From Puccinia triticina (taxonomy: Eukaryota; Basidiomycota; Pucciniomycetes; Pucciniales; Pucciniaceae): 64,000 bases of DNA. Positions 1-10,183 of the stretch are shown in pieces. The notes under the pieces were generated by a model, which was not told the origin of the DNA, searched no databases, and saw only the letters and a program-made list of their open reading frames with translations. The stretch lies in contig NC_070566.1 in NCBI RefSeq assembly GCF_026914185.1, forward strand, positions 1,984,001-2,048,000, in the 5' to 3' direction. A program made the translations under genes and the position numbers. The first letter of the stretch is position 1. Each line of letters starts with the position of its first letter.

Positions 1-2537
1 TTGGTCGCGAACTCAGCCAGCGTTCCAATTCTTCTCGAAAGAATCAAAGACGTGGTAGAGGCCGAGAATCCGGCCTTGGATGCGGTGGACGTCCAACCCA
101 ACTTACCGCGCTCAATCTGCAATTCTGCCAAAACTGTACTTGATATGATTTCGACGGATCGTCCAGCGATGCTCATGATGCATGTGGACGTTATTGTCGA
201 ATGTATCACAGATGTTGCCAAGTCAAACATGAATCAGTCTTTAGCAGATGCCTGTTTATTAGCGCTCAGTTCCATAGCCAAAGCAGATGCCACTGAGATC
301 CCGAGTCATAAGTGAGTAATCATGCCAAGCCTCACTACCATATGCGCCACATTTCACCCAAGTTTCTTCTCCCTTTTCTTATAGTGACATCGCAGCATCG
401 ATGAAATATTTTGCGATGGAGGGGACACCTCTCCAGGCCAAGCAGGCTGCCATTGTGCTTGTTAAAGTGAAAGGTATGGAGACTGCCTGCCGGGAAATAC
501 ATGAGGTAAGACCAACTTTGGCCTTGCGTCTACGAGTGAGATGCCAACTTCATTGAAACTTATGCTTCGATTTTGGTGGCGGTGCTCAGGAATTGGTTCA
601 GTGTCTGCTCAAGGCACCTCCAGATCGAGTCCTCAGTTATTTGAGTGCGCTGGGGCAAATCGTCAAATACGCCCCCAAGATCTTTGACACCCATCGGACT
701 GCCTTGACCAGTTTCCTCCTTCACAAACAGATCCTCGTCTCAAGTAAAGGAGATCAAGAGGTCAGTTTGGTCGGATCACTTGCCGTTTTTTTTTTTTTTT
801 TTTTTTTTTTTTCGTTCAACTCATCATGGTCGCCATGCTAGGACGATGACGATTGGATCCCGGACAATGAACTCTGCGACTCCAACAGAGCTCGGATCAG
901 CGCCTTGAAGGTACTCGTGAACAGATGCATCGCCTCTGCAAACTCTCCCGAGTCCGACACGGTTTCTGCCCCGGTCTTCAAGCTTCTATGGCAGCTCATA
1001 GTCATGCGGGAAAAGATTGGCCCGGCCATTCATAGGTCAGAATGAGTATCCCTGAGACCTTCTTCGACTCCGGCTTATTTTTAATTTCTTTGCTTGGCTA
1101 GTTATGCTGTTGCAGCCAGACTCAGATTGAAGGCCGCGGAATCGATCATCAAACTAGCAACATTTCCCTCTTTCAACAAAGAAGTTCAGAAACATTTTGG
1201 CAAGCTGGTGTGGATTTCACAGGTTAGAGATCCAACCTGGGTTTTTGATCATAAGTAGTATGCGGGCAGATCGAATCGACAATCTTGGCTGAGCTTATAA
1301 CCTCTGGCTTGGTGTCTGTAGGATACTTCATGGTACGTTCGAGAGCGATTCTACAGGAAACTGGCGAGGTATTTGCAGATGCGGCGCTTGGATCACCCGC
1401 GCTTCAACGTGCTCATGTACCTAGCCGCGCCTGATCCAGTCAAAGAAATAAAGGATATCGCATCCAGATCTATCACCTCAAGATTGAATGTTGTCGGACC
1501 ACGTAAGTCTCGGCGGCGGCTTGATCCAAACGAATGTACGGAATGAGTCACTAAGCTTTTCTGGGTTCTGTCTCCACATTGGTCGGCTCAGAAATGCGAA
1601 CAAAAATGTTCGAGACGACGATCCTTTACCTGCTCCATGCTCTCGCCCATCATGACGACTTTGGGACGGAGACGAGAGACATGGAGAACTTCTCGATCTA
1701 CATTGACTTTTTCGTCGAATCGGTCGGCAACAGCGAGAATGCTTCACTCTTGTATCATCTTGCTGGCCAGCTGAAAACCGTCAAGGATCGTCAAGAAACC
1801 AAACATCCTGAGGTAGTGCCTCTTCTTTTTAGCCTCAAAAGCTCTAGAATATACTGATGGGATGCTGTCTATCAGGCCTTGTACATGCTTTCTGAATTGG
1901 CTCAGTTGGTGATTAGGGTCAAGGCTCGAGACCGCCATTGGGTGTTGCCCACTTATCCAGGTCATGTGCAACTGCCCGATGACCTTTTTGCGCGACTTTC
2001 GGCTGCAGAGGCCTTGGAAGTAAGCGACCCCTACATCTCACATTGTTTCCAAGCCACCCGCGCTGACTATTTCGATCTTGTTGATCCAGGTGTCTAAAAA
2101 GGATTACCTACCGGAGGAGTTTGTGACAAAGTTCTCGCTGACAAAGATCCACGCGATCCAGAAGGAGCGCGAGGCTATGATCAATGGGGAGCCCGTCGGC
2201 CAAGGCACCCGCAAGACTAAACGGGGACCCAAGCCGGCCAAGAAGCGAGCGACAGAGAAGAAGAGGCGCAAGCTGACCGTGGAAGAGGAGGAGGAGGATG
2301 ATGAGGCTGACAAGGATGGAGAGAGCGAGGCTGAGATCATGTGGGCTTTACCGTATTCCTGATCCATGCCTGGTGTGGATTGCTCACACCAGACTGCCTT
2401 CTTTTTGCAGAGTGGCCCGGAAGGACGATCGGTCGAAACGACTCGCCGCTCGCCGCCGGGCTCCTGCTCGGACCGGCCATAAAAGCCGCAGTGAAGTCAA
2501 TACGACTGATAGTGAAGAAGGATCCGAAAAAGCGTGA
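1..2537 (+). CDS. PDS5: Sister chromatid cohesion protein Pds5, C-terminal part (5' partial)
   Basis: This is the 3' portion of a gene for a Pds5-like HEAT-repeat protein, which in other eukaryotes binds the cohesin ring on chromosomes and controls its establishment and release. Ten exons can be joined in one frame: 1-311, 385-505, 590-760, 842-1035, 1102-1222, 1322-1502, 1592-1812, 1876-2019, 2090-2340 and 2411-2537, all with GT-AG introns. The helical segments WYVRERFYRKLARYLQ, LYMLSELAQLVIR and the WVLPTYPGHVQLPDDLF stretch fit the Pds5 C-terminal HEAT region. The last two exons encode a Lys/Arg-rich and then Glu/Asp-rich basic-acidic tail, typical of this family and likely nuclear. The start codon lies upstream of the window. 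A 26-bp poly-T run sits in the intron at about 787-812. Family assignment is by recognition; exon joins are directly seen. Confidence 0.85.
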
Positions 2538-3092
2538 CTACCTCGACACCGCCTCTCCAAAATCGGTTGATTTTGCTTGTACTATTCTTTTGGATATTCT
2601 CTCATCACTGTGTTTGTAGAAGAGTTGCGTCAATTAATGTCCATGTTCAATGTGTTTGTGTGTCCTTTCTTTCTTTCTTATTCCCTCTTACAGTTGGTGG
2701 AAGTTCGGGTTGCTCCCCCACAACTTCATCACTATGCCTTCCGAGCTTCACTCTCTCAAGAGCCTGCAGTCTTTTCATGACCAAGCTCCGCTCGAGTCTT
2801 ATCACGGATACCCGGATGGCGGTGATATGTATGACACCACTATATGTACCGGCCGTGATGATGATCACCGTCCGGCGGTTGAGCATGGCTGACATCGATC
2901 CCTAAATTCGATCGCCGCTCCGATCTGGGCAGCGGTCATCAGCAGGCCTCTCTCTTTCCCTCCTCAGTGGATTCCCCTCCCCATCCAAACGCACTCAACC
3001 TCCAGTTGACCACCTGTGTGCTCTCACCAGCCCACTCCCTCACATCCGCGTCCTCCTGCCCGCCCATATTTGTACCTCCCTCAAGTCAGAGC
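2538..3092. other. Intergenic region, PDS5 to coiled-coil gene
   Basis: No coding signal is convincing here. The segment has pyrimidine-rich stretches near 2670-2690 and 2945-2965, and the latter ends in a good splice-acceptor-like CCCTCCTCAG. A 5' UTR intron of the downstream gene could therefore end there. The reading frame of the next gene is open upstream to this acceptor but has no ATG before 3093. Confidence 0.4.
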
Positions 3093-4667
3093 ATGACTAC
3101 CAACGTAAAACCAACACATTGCTCAAGTAAAACGAAACCAGCTCAGCAGCAGCCGCCGCCAGCATGTCCGATTCCCAACCAAACTGCCCATGGAGCCCAA
3201 GCTTACAATCTGGCTGACGGCACTGCGTTAGCCCGGGCTGTCAGAGTGGTCCTTCCCATCAACGTCGATGATTGGCAGCAGGTAGCGAAGCATTACAACA
3301 AATATGCTGCCGAAAGTAGCCGCCCAAATCGAGAAGTGAATGATATACAATCTACCTTTCAATCCTGGGTAGATCATTTGGACTGGAGGAACGAGCAAGA
3401 GGGTCACTGCCAGTGTCCTCCCTACGTTCGCGAGGCAGAAGATACCAACTGTGCGATTTCGTTTCGCGCTATGAAGGCGGAATTTGATCGAATTGATCAG
3501 GAAACGTAAGCACTTCGTTGTGAATCAACCCCTTTTTTGGCTGTTAATTTCTTTCAACTGTCTGGATCGGATCCCACCCTCAGGTCTGGTGATTCCGATT
3601 TTACTCCGACAGACGATGCTCCCGCAGGTCAAAGAAAGAATGCATCACACCCGATGTTGACAACCCCGTCACTGAGTCAGCGACAAACTCGGAAGACATA
3701 TTTCGGCCCTTCGCCCGTGCCAACAACTAGTCGTCGATCAACAAACGCCAAAGCGAGTCGAGGCGTCGGGCAAGACCTGGCGACCCCTTGTGAAGCCAAG
3801 GCTCGCTGCATGGATCGTGAAGCGGGAAACGATACGACCAAGATGCTTGGGACGCGGCTTGGGGAAGCTAATGCTGCGATCGCTCGGCAGCAGAGCGAAA
3901 TCAAGCATCTTGGAGATCTTATCCAGACCCAAACCATCCAATCGCAAGGCGAAATCAAGAGCCTTCTAGACGGGGATGCTCAGAAGACCATCGAGATCGA
4001 AAAATTGGAATCCAGGATTGGCTCGATCCAAGCCAGCCGCCAACCTTCTTACCCCCAACTGGCCCACGTGCATGCCGAAAACCAGACTCTCCAAAAAGTG
4101 GTTGCTCAGCACACCGCAGAGATCCAAGGCCTTCGAAGGATATACCACACGCCACCTCGCCCGAACCAGGCTGACCCCCAACTACTTAGTCTGCAAGCCG
4201 AAAACCGCGGCCTCAAAAACACGATTGCTGAGTATGGGACCGAAATCCATAGATTGCGGAGCAGAGTCAGCTCGATGCAGCATCAGATTCCAACGCAACC
4301 CTATCCAAGCCAGCCACAGCCTAAGCCGACGCCCCAGACGTACTATCCGAACCAACCACATCCCCAGCCAACCCAGATGTACAATCCGCCCCAACGACCG
4401 CCAGGTCTTGTAGCACCGGAGCCGCCGGTGACCTATGTCCAGAGTCTGCCTGGATCTGCCTATGGCCCGCTCTCCCAGCCCGGTCCGCCTTTTGATAGTA
4501 CCCAACCGGGCCCACCAACAGGCCAGCTTGGTCTCGCCTACGGCCCATTCAGCCATCCCGGACATCAACAGCCGTCTGGTCCTCTCGCCTCTTCTGGCCA
4601 ACTCCAAGGCCCATCGCTTACCACTGCCTCGCCGGCTCAGCCAAATCCTCCTTGGCCCCATGGCTGA
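3093..4667 (+). CDS. Myb/SANT-like (DUF6818-like) domain protein with coiled coil and Pro-rich tail
   Basis: Two exons, 3093-3505 and 3584-4667, give about 498 residues; the donor is GTAAGC and the acceptor CCCTCAG. The start is the first ATG in frame. Residues about 55-135 hold a compact helical domain (PINVDDWQQVAKHYNKYA through CPPYVREAEDTNCAISFRAM) resembling the Myb/SANT-like DUF6818 family found in rust and plant-associated eukaryotes. Residues about 230-340 form a coiled coil with two evident internal repeats (LAHVHAENQTLQKV and LLSLQAENRGLKNT). The last 150 residues are rich in Pro, Gln and Tyr and look disordered. A DNA- or chromatin-binding role is possible but is inference; no catalytic motif is visible. 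It could also be an old domesticated transposon-linked protein, since this family is often expanded in rusts. Confidence 0.7.
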
Positions 4668-5402
4668 AGCTTTTCCTGCAGCCAAACCCAAACATGGGCA
4701 TACGTCTTGTGCCGATGTCCATTTTCTTATCATCCCCCTTCTCCTCACGGTTGTTCAAAAAAAAACACTTGTTGTCATAACTTATGCATGTACGGATCAT
4801 GGAAGAATTTTCACAAGAAAACGCCGATCGATGAGGGCCTCCTCTGGATCACCACATACCTGCCAAGTAGCGGGAGATGTCATAAAAACCCACAAGCTTG
4901 CATGTCCAAGGCGGACTTTACGCACTCCCAAATGGTTGCACCAGTCTAGAGCCTTATTAATATGACTTCGCATATGAAACTCGATGTAGTTGTCGAATCC
5001 TTCTGCATGGATCCCCTGTGCTTGCTTCATCCTCTTGAAGCGCTCTCCAAGAGGCAAGCATATGCAGGTACAGGGGGGGGGGGTCGTATTAAAGGCTTGA
5101 AAAGGTGGCTATTATAAATCATGAATACCAGGGTATTACACAGTTATGGGCCGTCGCCTGCCAGTCCAGTTTGCATCTGGTATTGGCTTAATGGAAAGAG
5201 ATTCGCTGGAGGGGAAAATGTCCGCGAAAGAGCAGCACTGCCGGCTGCTGAGGAAGAAACACATCTGGCCTGACGGGGTGGCCCCAGACTGCTGAGCGAG
5301 GAGTAAACGCACCCGCCAGTGCAGAGTGCAGAAAACAGCGGGCCTCCAGAGCTGATGGACGGCGAGCTCAGAGCTCAGCGTCTCAAGCAGCACTGGATTC
5401 GG
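4668..5402. other. Intergenic region
   Basis: No gene is supported. It contains a short A-run near 4758 and a G-homopolymer of about 10 near 5074. Several open frames exist on both strands but lack codon structure, starts or family resemblance. Confidence 0.4.
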
Positions 5403-5409
5403 TATATAA
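5403..5409 (+). promoter_or_regulatory. TATA box of the small gene at 5509
   Basis: TATATAA lies about 100 bp upstream of the first ATG at 5509. The sequence between is C/A-rich (CAACAACCGCCC), as in many fungal 5' UTRs. This spacing suits a transcription start near 5435. Confidence 0.45.
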
Positions 5410-5508
5410 CAGGGCCACCACATCCAACGCGTCCTCTTCCCATCCCCCGTCGCTCTCCTTGCCTCTTCACAACAACCGCCCTCCACCCAACAAATCCGCT
5501 TGCGAAGT

Positions 5509-5971
5509 ATGCATCCAGACAATATGGCAGCCCGGCAGCCGGGAGATGTCTGCCCCGCAGCCGCGGAGCTCATGCGGCTCGGCGAGCAGCCCCTCACGAA
5601 GACCTGGATGCTCCCGCGGGCCGACTTCGGCGCCTATGGCTCCGTCGGCGATGTCCTGTGTGTCTAGCGCCCGCCGGTCCGAGCCTTCTTCACCTCTAGA
5701 TCAGCTTCCGCGGCCAGATGACGGAAGTGCAGGCCACAGCTATCTTGACAGCCTCCCCCACGACCACCCCGTGCTCGTCATTCTCAACCAGGAGCACCCG
5801 CAGTGGATGGATTTCTTCTTGGACGAGCTCGTGGACGCCGTCGACGCTCTCCTCGAACGCTGGGCGCAAAAGTTCCTTGCCCTCCCACTCTCCTTCTCAA
5901 TCAACTTGCCCGACAAATCTTCTCCCCCGACCCATCTGACCTCCCATGATCTTCCCGACGAGTCCCTCTAG
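5509..5971 (+). CDS. Small hypothetical protein, probably two exons
   Basis: The first ATG after a TATA box opens a frame that hits a stop at 5665-5667 unless an intron is removed. Joining 5509-5657 to 5752-5971 (donor GTGTGT, acceptor TTGACAG) restores one frame of about 122 residues. The first part contains AAELMRLGEQPLTKTWMLPR. The second contains an acidic amphipathic stretch, QEHPQWMDFFLDELVDAVDA. No signal peptide, transmembrane segment or known domain was recognised. The donor is non-ideal, so the exact junction is uncertain, and transcript reads would settle it. The two halves differ from the flanking random frames in having strong helix-forming patterns, which is the main reason for calling a gene. 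Confidence 0.4.
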
Positions 5972-6054
5972 CTGGCAAGATGATGGTGCTGGATTGAACT
6001 TCAATGTAACTCGGGAGGAATTATCTGGAGATCAAACTAGCCCAAATTTGTAGG

Positions 6055-7704
6055 TTATAATGCTTCTACAGTATTTTGGAAGTTTTGGACAGCGATACGG
6101 AATTGGTCAACTACTAAGGAGAAGCAATCATTGAAGATATTTTGGGAAACTGGGGGACTGAGCTGGGGATCTACAGGCACGAGACGGAGGCTTAAGACTT
6201 CTACGGCGGAGTCGAAATCAGACAAAGCAACCGTCAAGCGGTCTTTAGCTTCTTGAGCAAAATTGAGGCTACCGTTATCGAGAAGAGAATTCAATCGCTC
6301 TACAACATTGCACATCTCCTGTGCAACTGCATGGATGGCACATCCGATTGCGATAATATCGAAGGAGCAGAGTTGTCTACTGATCGTGAATGGCGGTCTG
6401 CTGGTCGGAGTGGGCAACAGTTTCGTGAACAATATCCGCATTATTTTGACAATTGGCATCGTTGAGTAGACCACCTTGAGGACGTGCGGCTGCAGACAGA
6501 TTTTCTGAGGCGATACTCGTGCGACCCTAGTTCCAAACCAGCCATCTCCATCTTCAACTTCACCCTCATCTTGATCTTGATCTTCATCCTCATTTTCATT
6601 TTCATCTTCGTCTTCATCCTCATCCTCATCTTCATCCTCATCTTCATCCTCATCCTGATCCTCATCCTCATCCTCATCTTCCTCTTCCTCTTCATCTTCA
6701 TCTTCATTCTCATCTTCATCTTCATCTTCATCTTCATCTTCATCTTGATCTCGTGTTTCGAGCGGATTTCCTTCGAACGCGGCCAATAAGTGATCTACGA
6801 CGCTTCTTTTCCGTGGGGTGCTTGGGAAGTGAGCCTGAAACTGGGTGGTATCGACTGGATCTTGCGTTTGGTCTAACCGTATGGCAAGACTGAGTCGCTG
6901 GATCAACTTTGTCATCGGGCCTTCGATCTCGTTCGTTGACATTCTCCACCAATCTTGGAGAATAAGAAAATCGTCTTTTTTTGACCATTGAATCATCTCG
7001 GCGATCTGTTTGATCGTCTTGAAGGTGCCTATGAGCGTGCTTCGATGGTAGGATATCCCGTATCGTTTTGTCTCTGGGTCCTTTCGACAAGCGTTCCAAC
7101 CTATTACAAAACAAGCATGATCGTGAAACAAATCTGAGAGGGCATGGACCAAACAGAAACTTTTCTCCAACAGTTCGTCCGTTTGGTGTCGCTTCAACAT
7201 CCCGAACTCGTGATCCTCCTTTTTCGAGACTTGGGGCGATGTGAGGGTGATAGTATGGACGGCAGATCTGAAGAGCCTCACGGTTTCGCTGAGCTCGGAG
7301 ATGATCTCGAGAGTCTTTTGAAAGTCTGGGCGCGGAAATCTTCGCAAGTTGGCCATGTCGAGCAATCTAACCAGAGCAACCAGACGCTTTTTTATCGAAG
7401 GAAGGTATTGTGTTCCAATTGGGATCAGCTGAGCATTGCGGGCGTTGATTTGATCGATGGACGGCGTGCCCTCTTCAGGGGCACAGCACTTTATACTCTC
7501 ATAGATCCTGTAACCTCTGAACCAGCTTTTGGAGGTCTGCTTGCCCAGGTTGGTAAACGCGTCGCCAACGTGTTTGGCGAGATCTATGAAGAATCGATCC
7601 AAGATATGTTCTTAGTTAGCTATCTGTTTGTTTTTTCTAGAGCGCTGGATGAGAAGTGCTTGCTTACCGTCGATATCAAGTCCGGCGATTTCTGAATCCG
7701 CCAT
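6055..7704 (-). CDS. Rust-type protein of unknown function with long Asp/Glu tract (paralogue of 62355-63731)
   Basis: Two exons on the minus strand, 7668-7704 and 6055-7583, give about 521 residues. The short first exon encodes MADSEIAGLDID and ends with donor GTAAGC; the intron has a CTAAC branch point and a TTCATAG acceptor. The protein is helical. Landmarks shared with the gene at 62355-63731 are LPSIKKRLVALVRLLD, the TITLTSPQ...EDHEFG segment, TFKTIKQIAEMIQW and a C-terminal LSLRLVPV. Residues about 290-355 are an almost pure Asp/Glu run encoded by a trinucleotide-type repeat. There is no signal peptide or catalytic motif. Function is unknown; the family was not recognised beyond this paralogy. 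It is divergently arranged with the transporter gene at 8054. Confidence 0.75.
6569..6747. repeat. In-frame acidic-tract microsatellite
   Basis: A run of TCATCT/TCATCC-type hexamers on the plus strand reads as GAT/GAG/GAA (Asp/Glu) codons on the minus strand inside the unknown protein. It is expandable in steps of three, so its length may vary between isolates. Long frames on both strands here are by-products of the repeat. Confidence 0.8.
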
Positions 7705-8053
7705 GGCTGAAAGTACATATCGTCGGATCCACGGGAGAGTGCCGGAGTGCACGCTGCCAGGCCTGTGCCTGCTTACATAATCCACTCCCACTCTGGCTCC
7801 TAGGCGACGGCAGCCGAGTTCTTCAGTCTCATAATAATTTCGACTCTTCTCCACCTTCGGGAACGTCTCATCGCAGCCTTCGAGATTGACCAGCAAACAT
7901 CATTACCATGTAGCAACCTGGATCGACTGGAAACTGCCCTTACATACACGGCTTTCTTGGACAACCCGATTACGCTGCTGGACAACCACGGTTACCACTC
8001 TTATAAACAATTGAAACACTTCAAATTACAAGCAGTCAATCCCCAATCGCAAG
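7705..8053. promoter_or_regulatory. Divergent intergenic promoter region
   Basis: About 350 bp separates the start codons of the minus-strand unknown gene (7704) and the plus-strand transporter (8054). A TTATAAAC element at about 8000-8007 could serve the transporter. No individual operator was identified. Confidence 0.4.
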
Positions 8054-9827
8054 ATGCCATCACTCCAGCTCATCTCACTCACTGCACTATGTCTTCACTA
8101 TTCATCGCTCACCATCCTCATGCATCTCTCTCGGACCGGTCAGCAACAGTCGAACTATCGAGCCTCCTCCGCCGTCGTGATGGCAGAGCTCTTCAAGCTA
8201 CTCATCTCCCTCGTCTTAGCTTTTCACAATTCATTAGTCTGCCAGCCAAAACAGCCTGCCTCAAGACCATCGCCCCACTCCCGATTTGAGCCCCAGTTTG
8301 ACAGCTTGGCCGAAGAATCAGAAGACGACAGCCGGCCAGTTGGCAATCAACAGCAAACCGGGGCTGGATCGATGGAGGATCAGAACGACCGCCGGAGACC
8401 GGAGGAGTCGCGATGGAATGAGGAATCCGACCAGTTGATCTCGGATATGATTAGCCAGATCCAGTCCCACACATCCAAGACACGCGAACGGACGATGTCC
8501 AGCGAAGTCTATCTGCCCAGCCAGACCGGAAAACGGCGCCGGTTGATCAGCGGCAGTGGGACGACAAGCCCGGATAAGCCGGCCGTCCAGTTCGTCAGCC
8601 CCGCCCGTCCAAGTCCTGACCACAGCCACCGGATGTCCGTCCAGGCGTCCCCGCAACTCACCCGTCTCAGTCAGACCTACGCACCCGCCCAGCCGCTCGT
8701 CCGTCTCCTCGACGCGCTCGACCATCTGAGAGCCAGTGTCTTCAGTCAGGATTGGTTCTTGCTCGCAATCCCGGCAGTCATGTTCGTCATCCAGAACAAT
8801 CTTCAATATCTGGCTGCAAGTAATCTGAGTGTACCACTCTTCCAGATCACTTATCAACTCAAAGTGGGTAGATATACATATACATGTCATCTGCTCTCTG
8901 TATCCCTCAATTACGAATACACGTTCATGTAGATTCAAGTACTGACTATGTACTTGGAATTCTGTTCAGATACTTACGACAGCTTTATGTTCTGTGATTC
9001 TTTTAAAACGAAGGTTGAAGAAAACCCAATGGGCTTCCTTGGTACTCCTGACGGTCGGAGTGGCCATCGTCCAATTGAATTCCCAACAAGCTAATAAAAT
9101 AGAGACCAAGGAGCTGACTGAAGACTTCCACCGGGAAACAGGCTCTGAAATGAACCAGCTCTTGGGCTTGGCGGCCGTCGTCGCTGCCTGTCTTTCCTCA
9201 GGCTTTGCATCGGTTTACCTGGAGCGGATGCTGAAGTCGACGGGCGTCAAAACAAGTAGTTGTAGCCCAGAACTATCGAAGAAAAGGGCCACCCTTCATC
9301 CTTCCAGCCCTGCTGGGCTCCATACACCAATAATTCCACCATCCTCATCGATTTGGATCAGGAATATCCAGCTATCTAGTTTCGGCTTGGTAGTTTCGCT
9401 GGTGATAGTTCTACTTGAAAACCAGATCGACAATCCAGTACAAGCTCTAAAAGGACTGATGCGAACATTGATAAGCTTTGAAGGACACCCAATCGATCCC
9501 AAAACTCCAACTCCCGCTCGATTGACTACACAGAACCTGTTCGAAAATATCATGGCCAGTAAAGCCGCGTTTTTCCACGGCTTTTCAGCCCTAACCTGGC
9601 TCGTCATCTTCTTCCAAGTCACTGGTGGCATCCTTAATTCGGCCGTGATGAAATACTCTAATAACATTAATAAAAACTTTTCGATATGTTTATCAATCAT
9701 CCTGTCGATCCTCTTCAGCAACCTCTTGTTTTCTACCGATCATCAGCAAAATAGCAATCACTTAAACTTACACTTCTTTGTTGGTTCTTCCTTTGTAATT
9801 TTTTCTACTTGGCTGTTCAACATTTAA
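8054..9827 (+). CDS. Nucleotide-sugar (UDP-galactose-type) transporter
   Basis: Two exons, 8054-8863 and 8970-9827, give about 555 residues. Resemblance is to the SLC35A/Gms1 family of Golgi antiporters, which exchange cytosolic nucleotide sugars for luminal nucleotide monophosphate. The signature regions are LQYLAASNLSVPLFQITYQLK just before the intron, then ILTTALCSVILLKRR and WASLVLLTVGVAIVQL just after it. Late helices include FQVTGGILNSAVMKYSNN and SICLSIILSILFSNLLF. The splice join falls inside this most conserved block and restores it exactly. Family members are usually 320-400 residues. The excess is a hydrophilic insertion at about residues 75-230 (rich in Ser, Arg, Glu, Gln) and smaller loops at about 355-385 and 415-460. 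Substrate specificity cannot be read from sequence alone. Confidence 0.85.
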
Positions 9828-10012
9828 TTTTGGTGTTCCCTTGTTGATCTCTATTAGACAACCAAACAAACAAAAAAATGTCCAAAACCATTTCTGACAT
9901 GCTCAGTCAATTATCATGTTCCATCTTGTCAACAATGGGAAGTTACTGACATTATGTTATCCAGAGTGATTTTTGTAATGTAACTTCCCATTGTTGCCAG
10001 ATAATGCATTAT
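9828..10012. other. 3' flank of the transporter gene
   Basis: AT-rich transcript end region with no further coding signal. AATGTAACTTCCCATTGTTG is a partial mirror of sequence on the other side of the next MITE. Confidence 0.35.
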
Positions 10013-10183
10013 TGGAGGACTTCCCGTCAATCTGGAAATCCAGATCTGAGCTGACAGATTTCAGATTTCGCAGGGAAATCTTGGTCCCCGAAGCTCCCTG
10101 AAGGGATCCAGATTTCCAGATTCCAGATTCCCCTGCGAAATCTGGAATTCCAGATTTATTCGAAGTTGACGGGAAGTCCTCCA
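10013..10183. mobile_element. Palindromic MITE, TGGAGGACTTCC family
   Basis: The ends TGGAGGACTTCCCGTCAA and its exact reverse complement bound a 171-bp, almost fully palindromic unit. Its inner arms carry repeated CAGATTT/CTGGAAATC motifs. A clear target duplication was not resolved. Related copies lie at 20593-20763 and 20765-21047. There is no coding capacity. Confidence 0.7.

Noticed and set aside
787..812. Poly-T run as a terminator or retrotransposon tail
   Set aside because: It lies in a PDS5 intron just before a functional acceptor and has no target duplication.
2967..3092. Upstream extension of the Myb/SANT-like protein
   Set aside because: The frame is open but begins after an acceptor-like CAG with GTG; no ATG precedes 3093.
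6441..6789. Long open frames on both strands rich in Met-Lys or Phe-Ile
   Set aside because: They are frame-shifted readings of the acidic microsatellite inside the real minus-strand gene.
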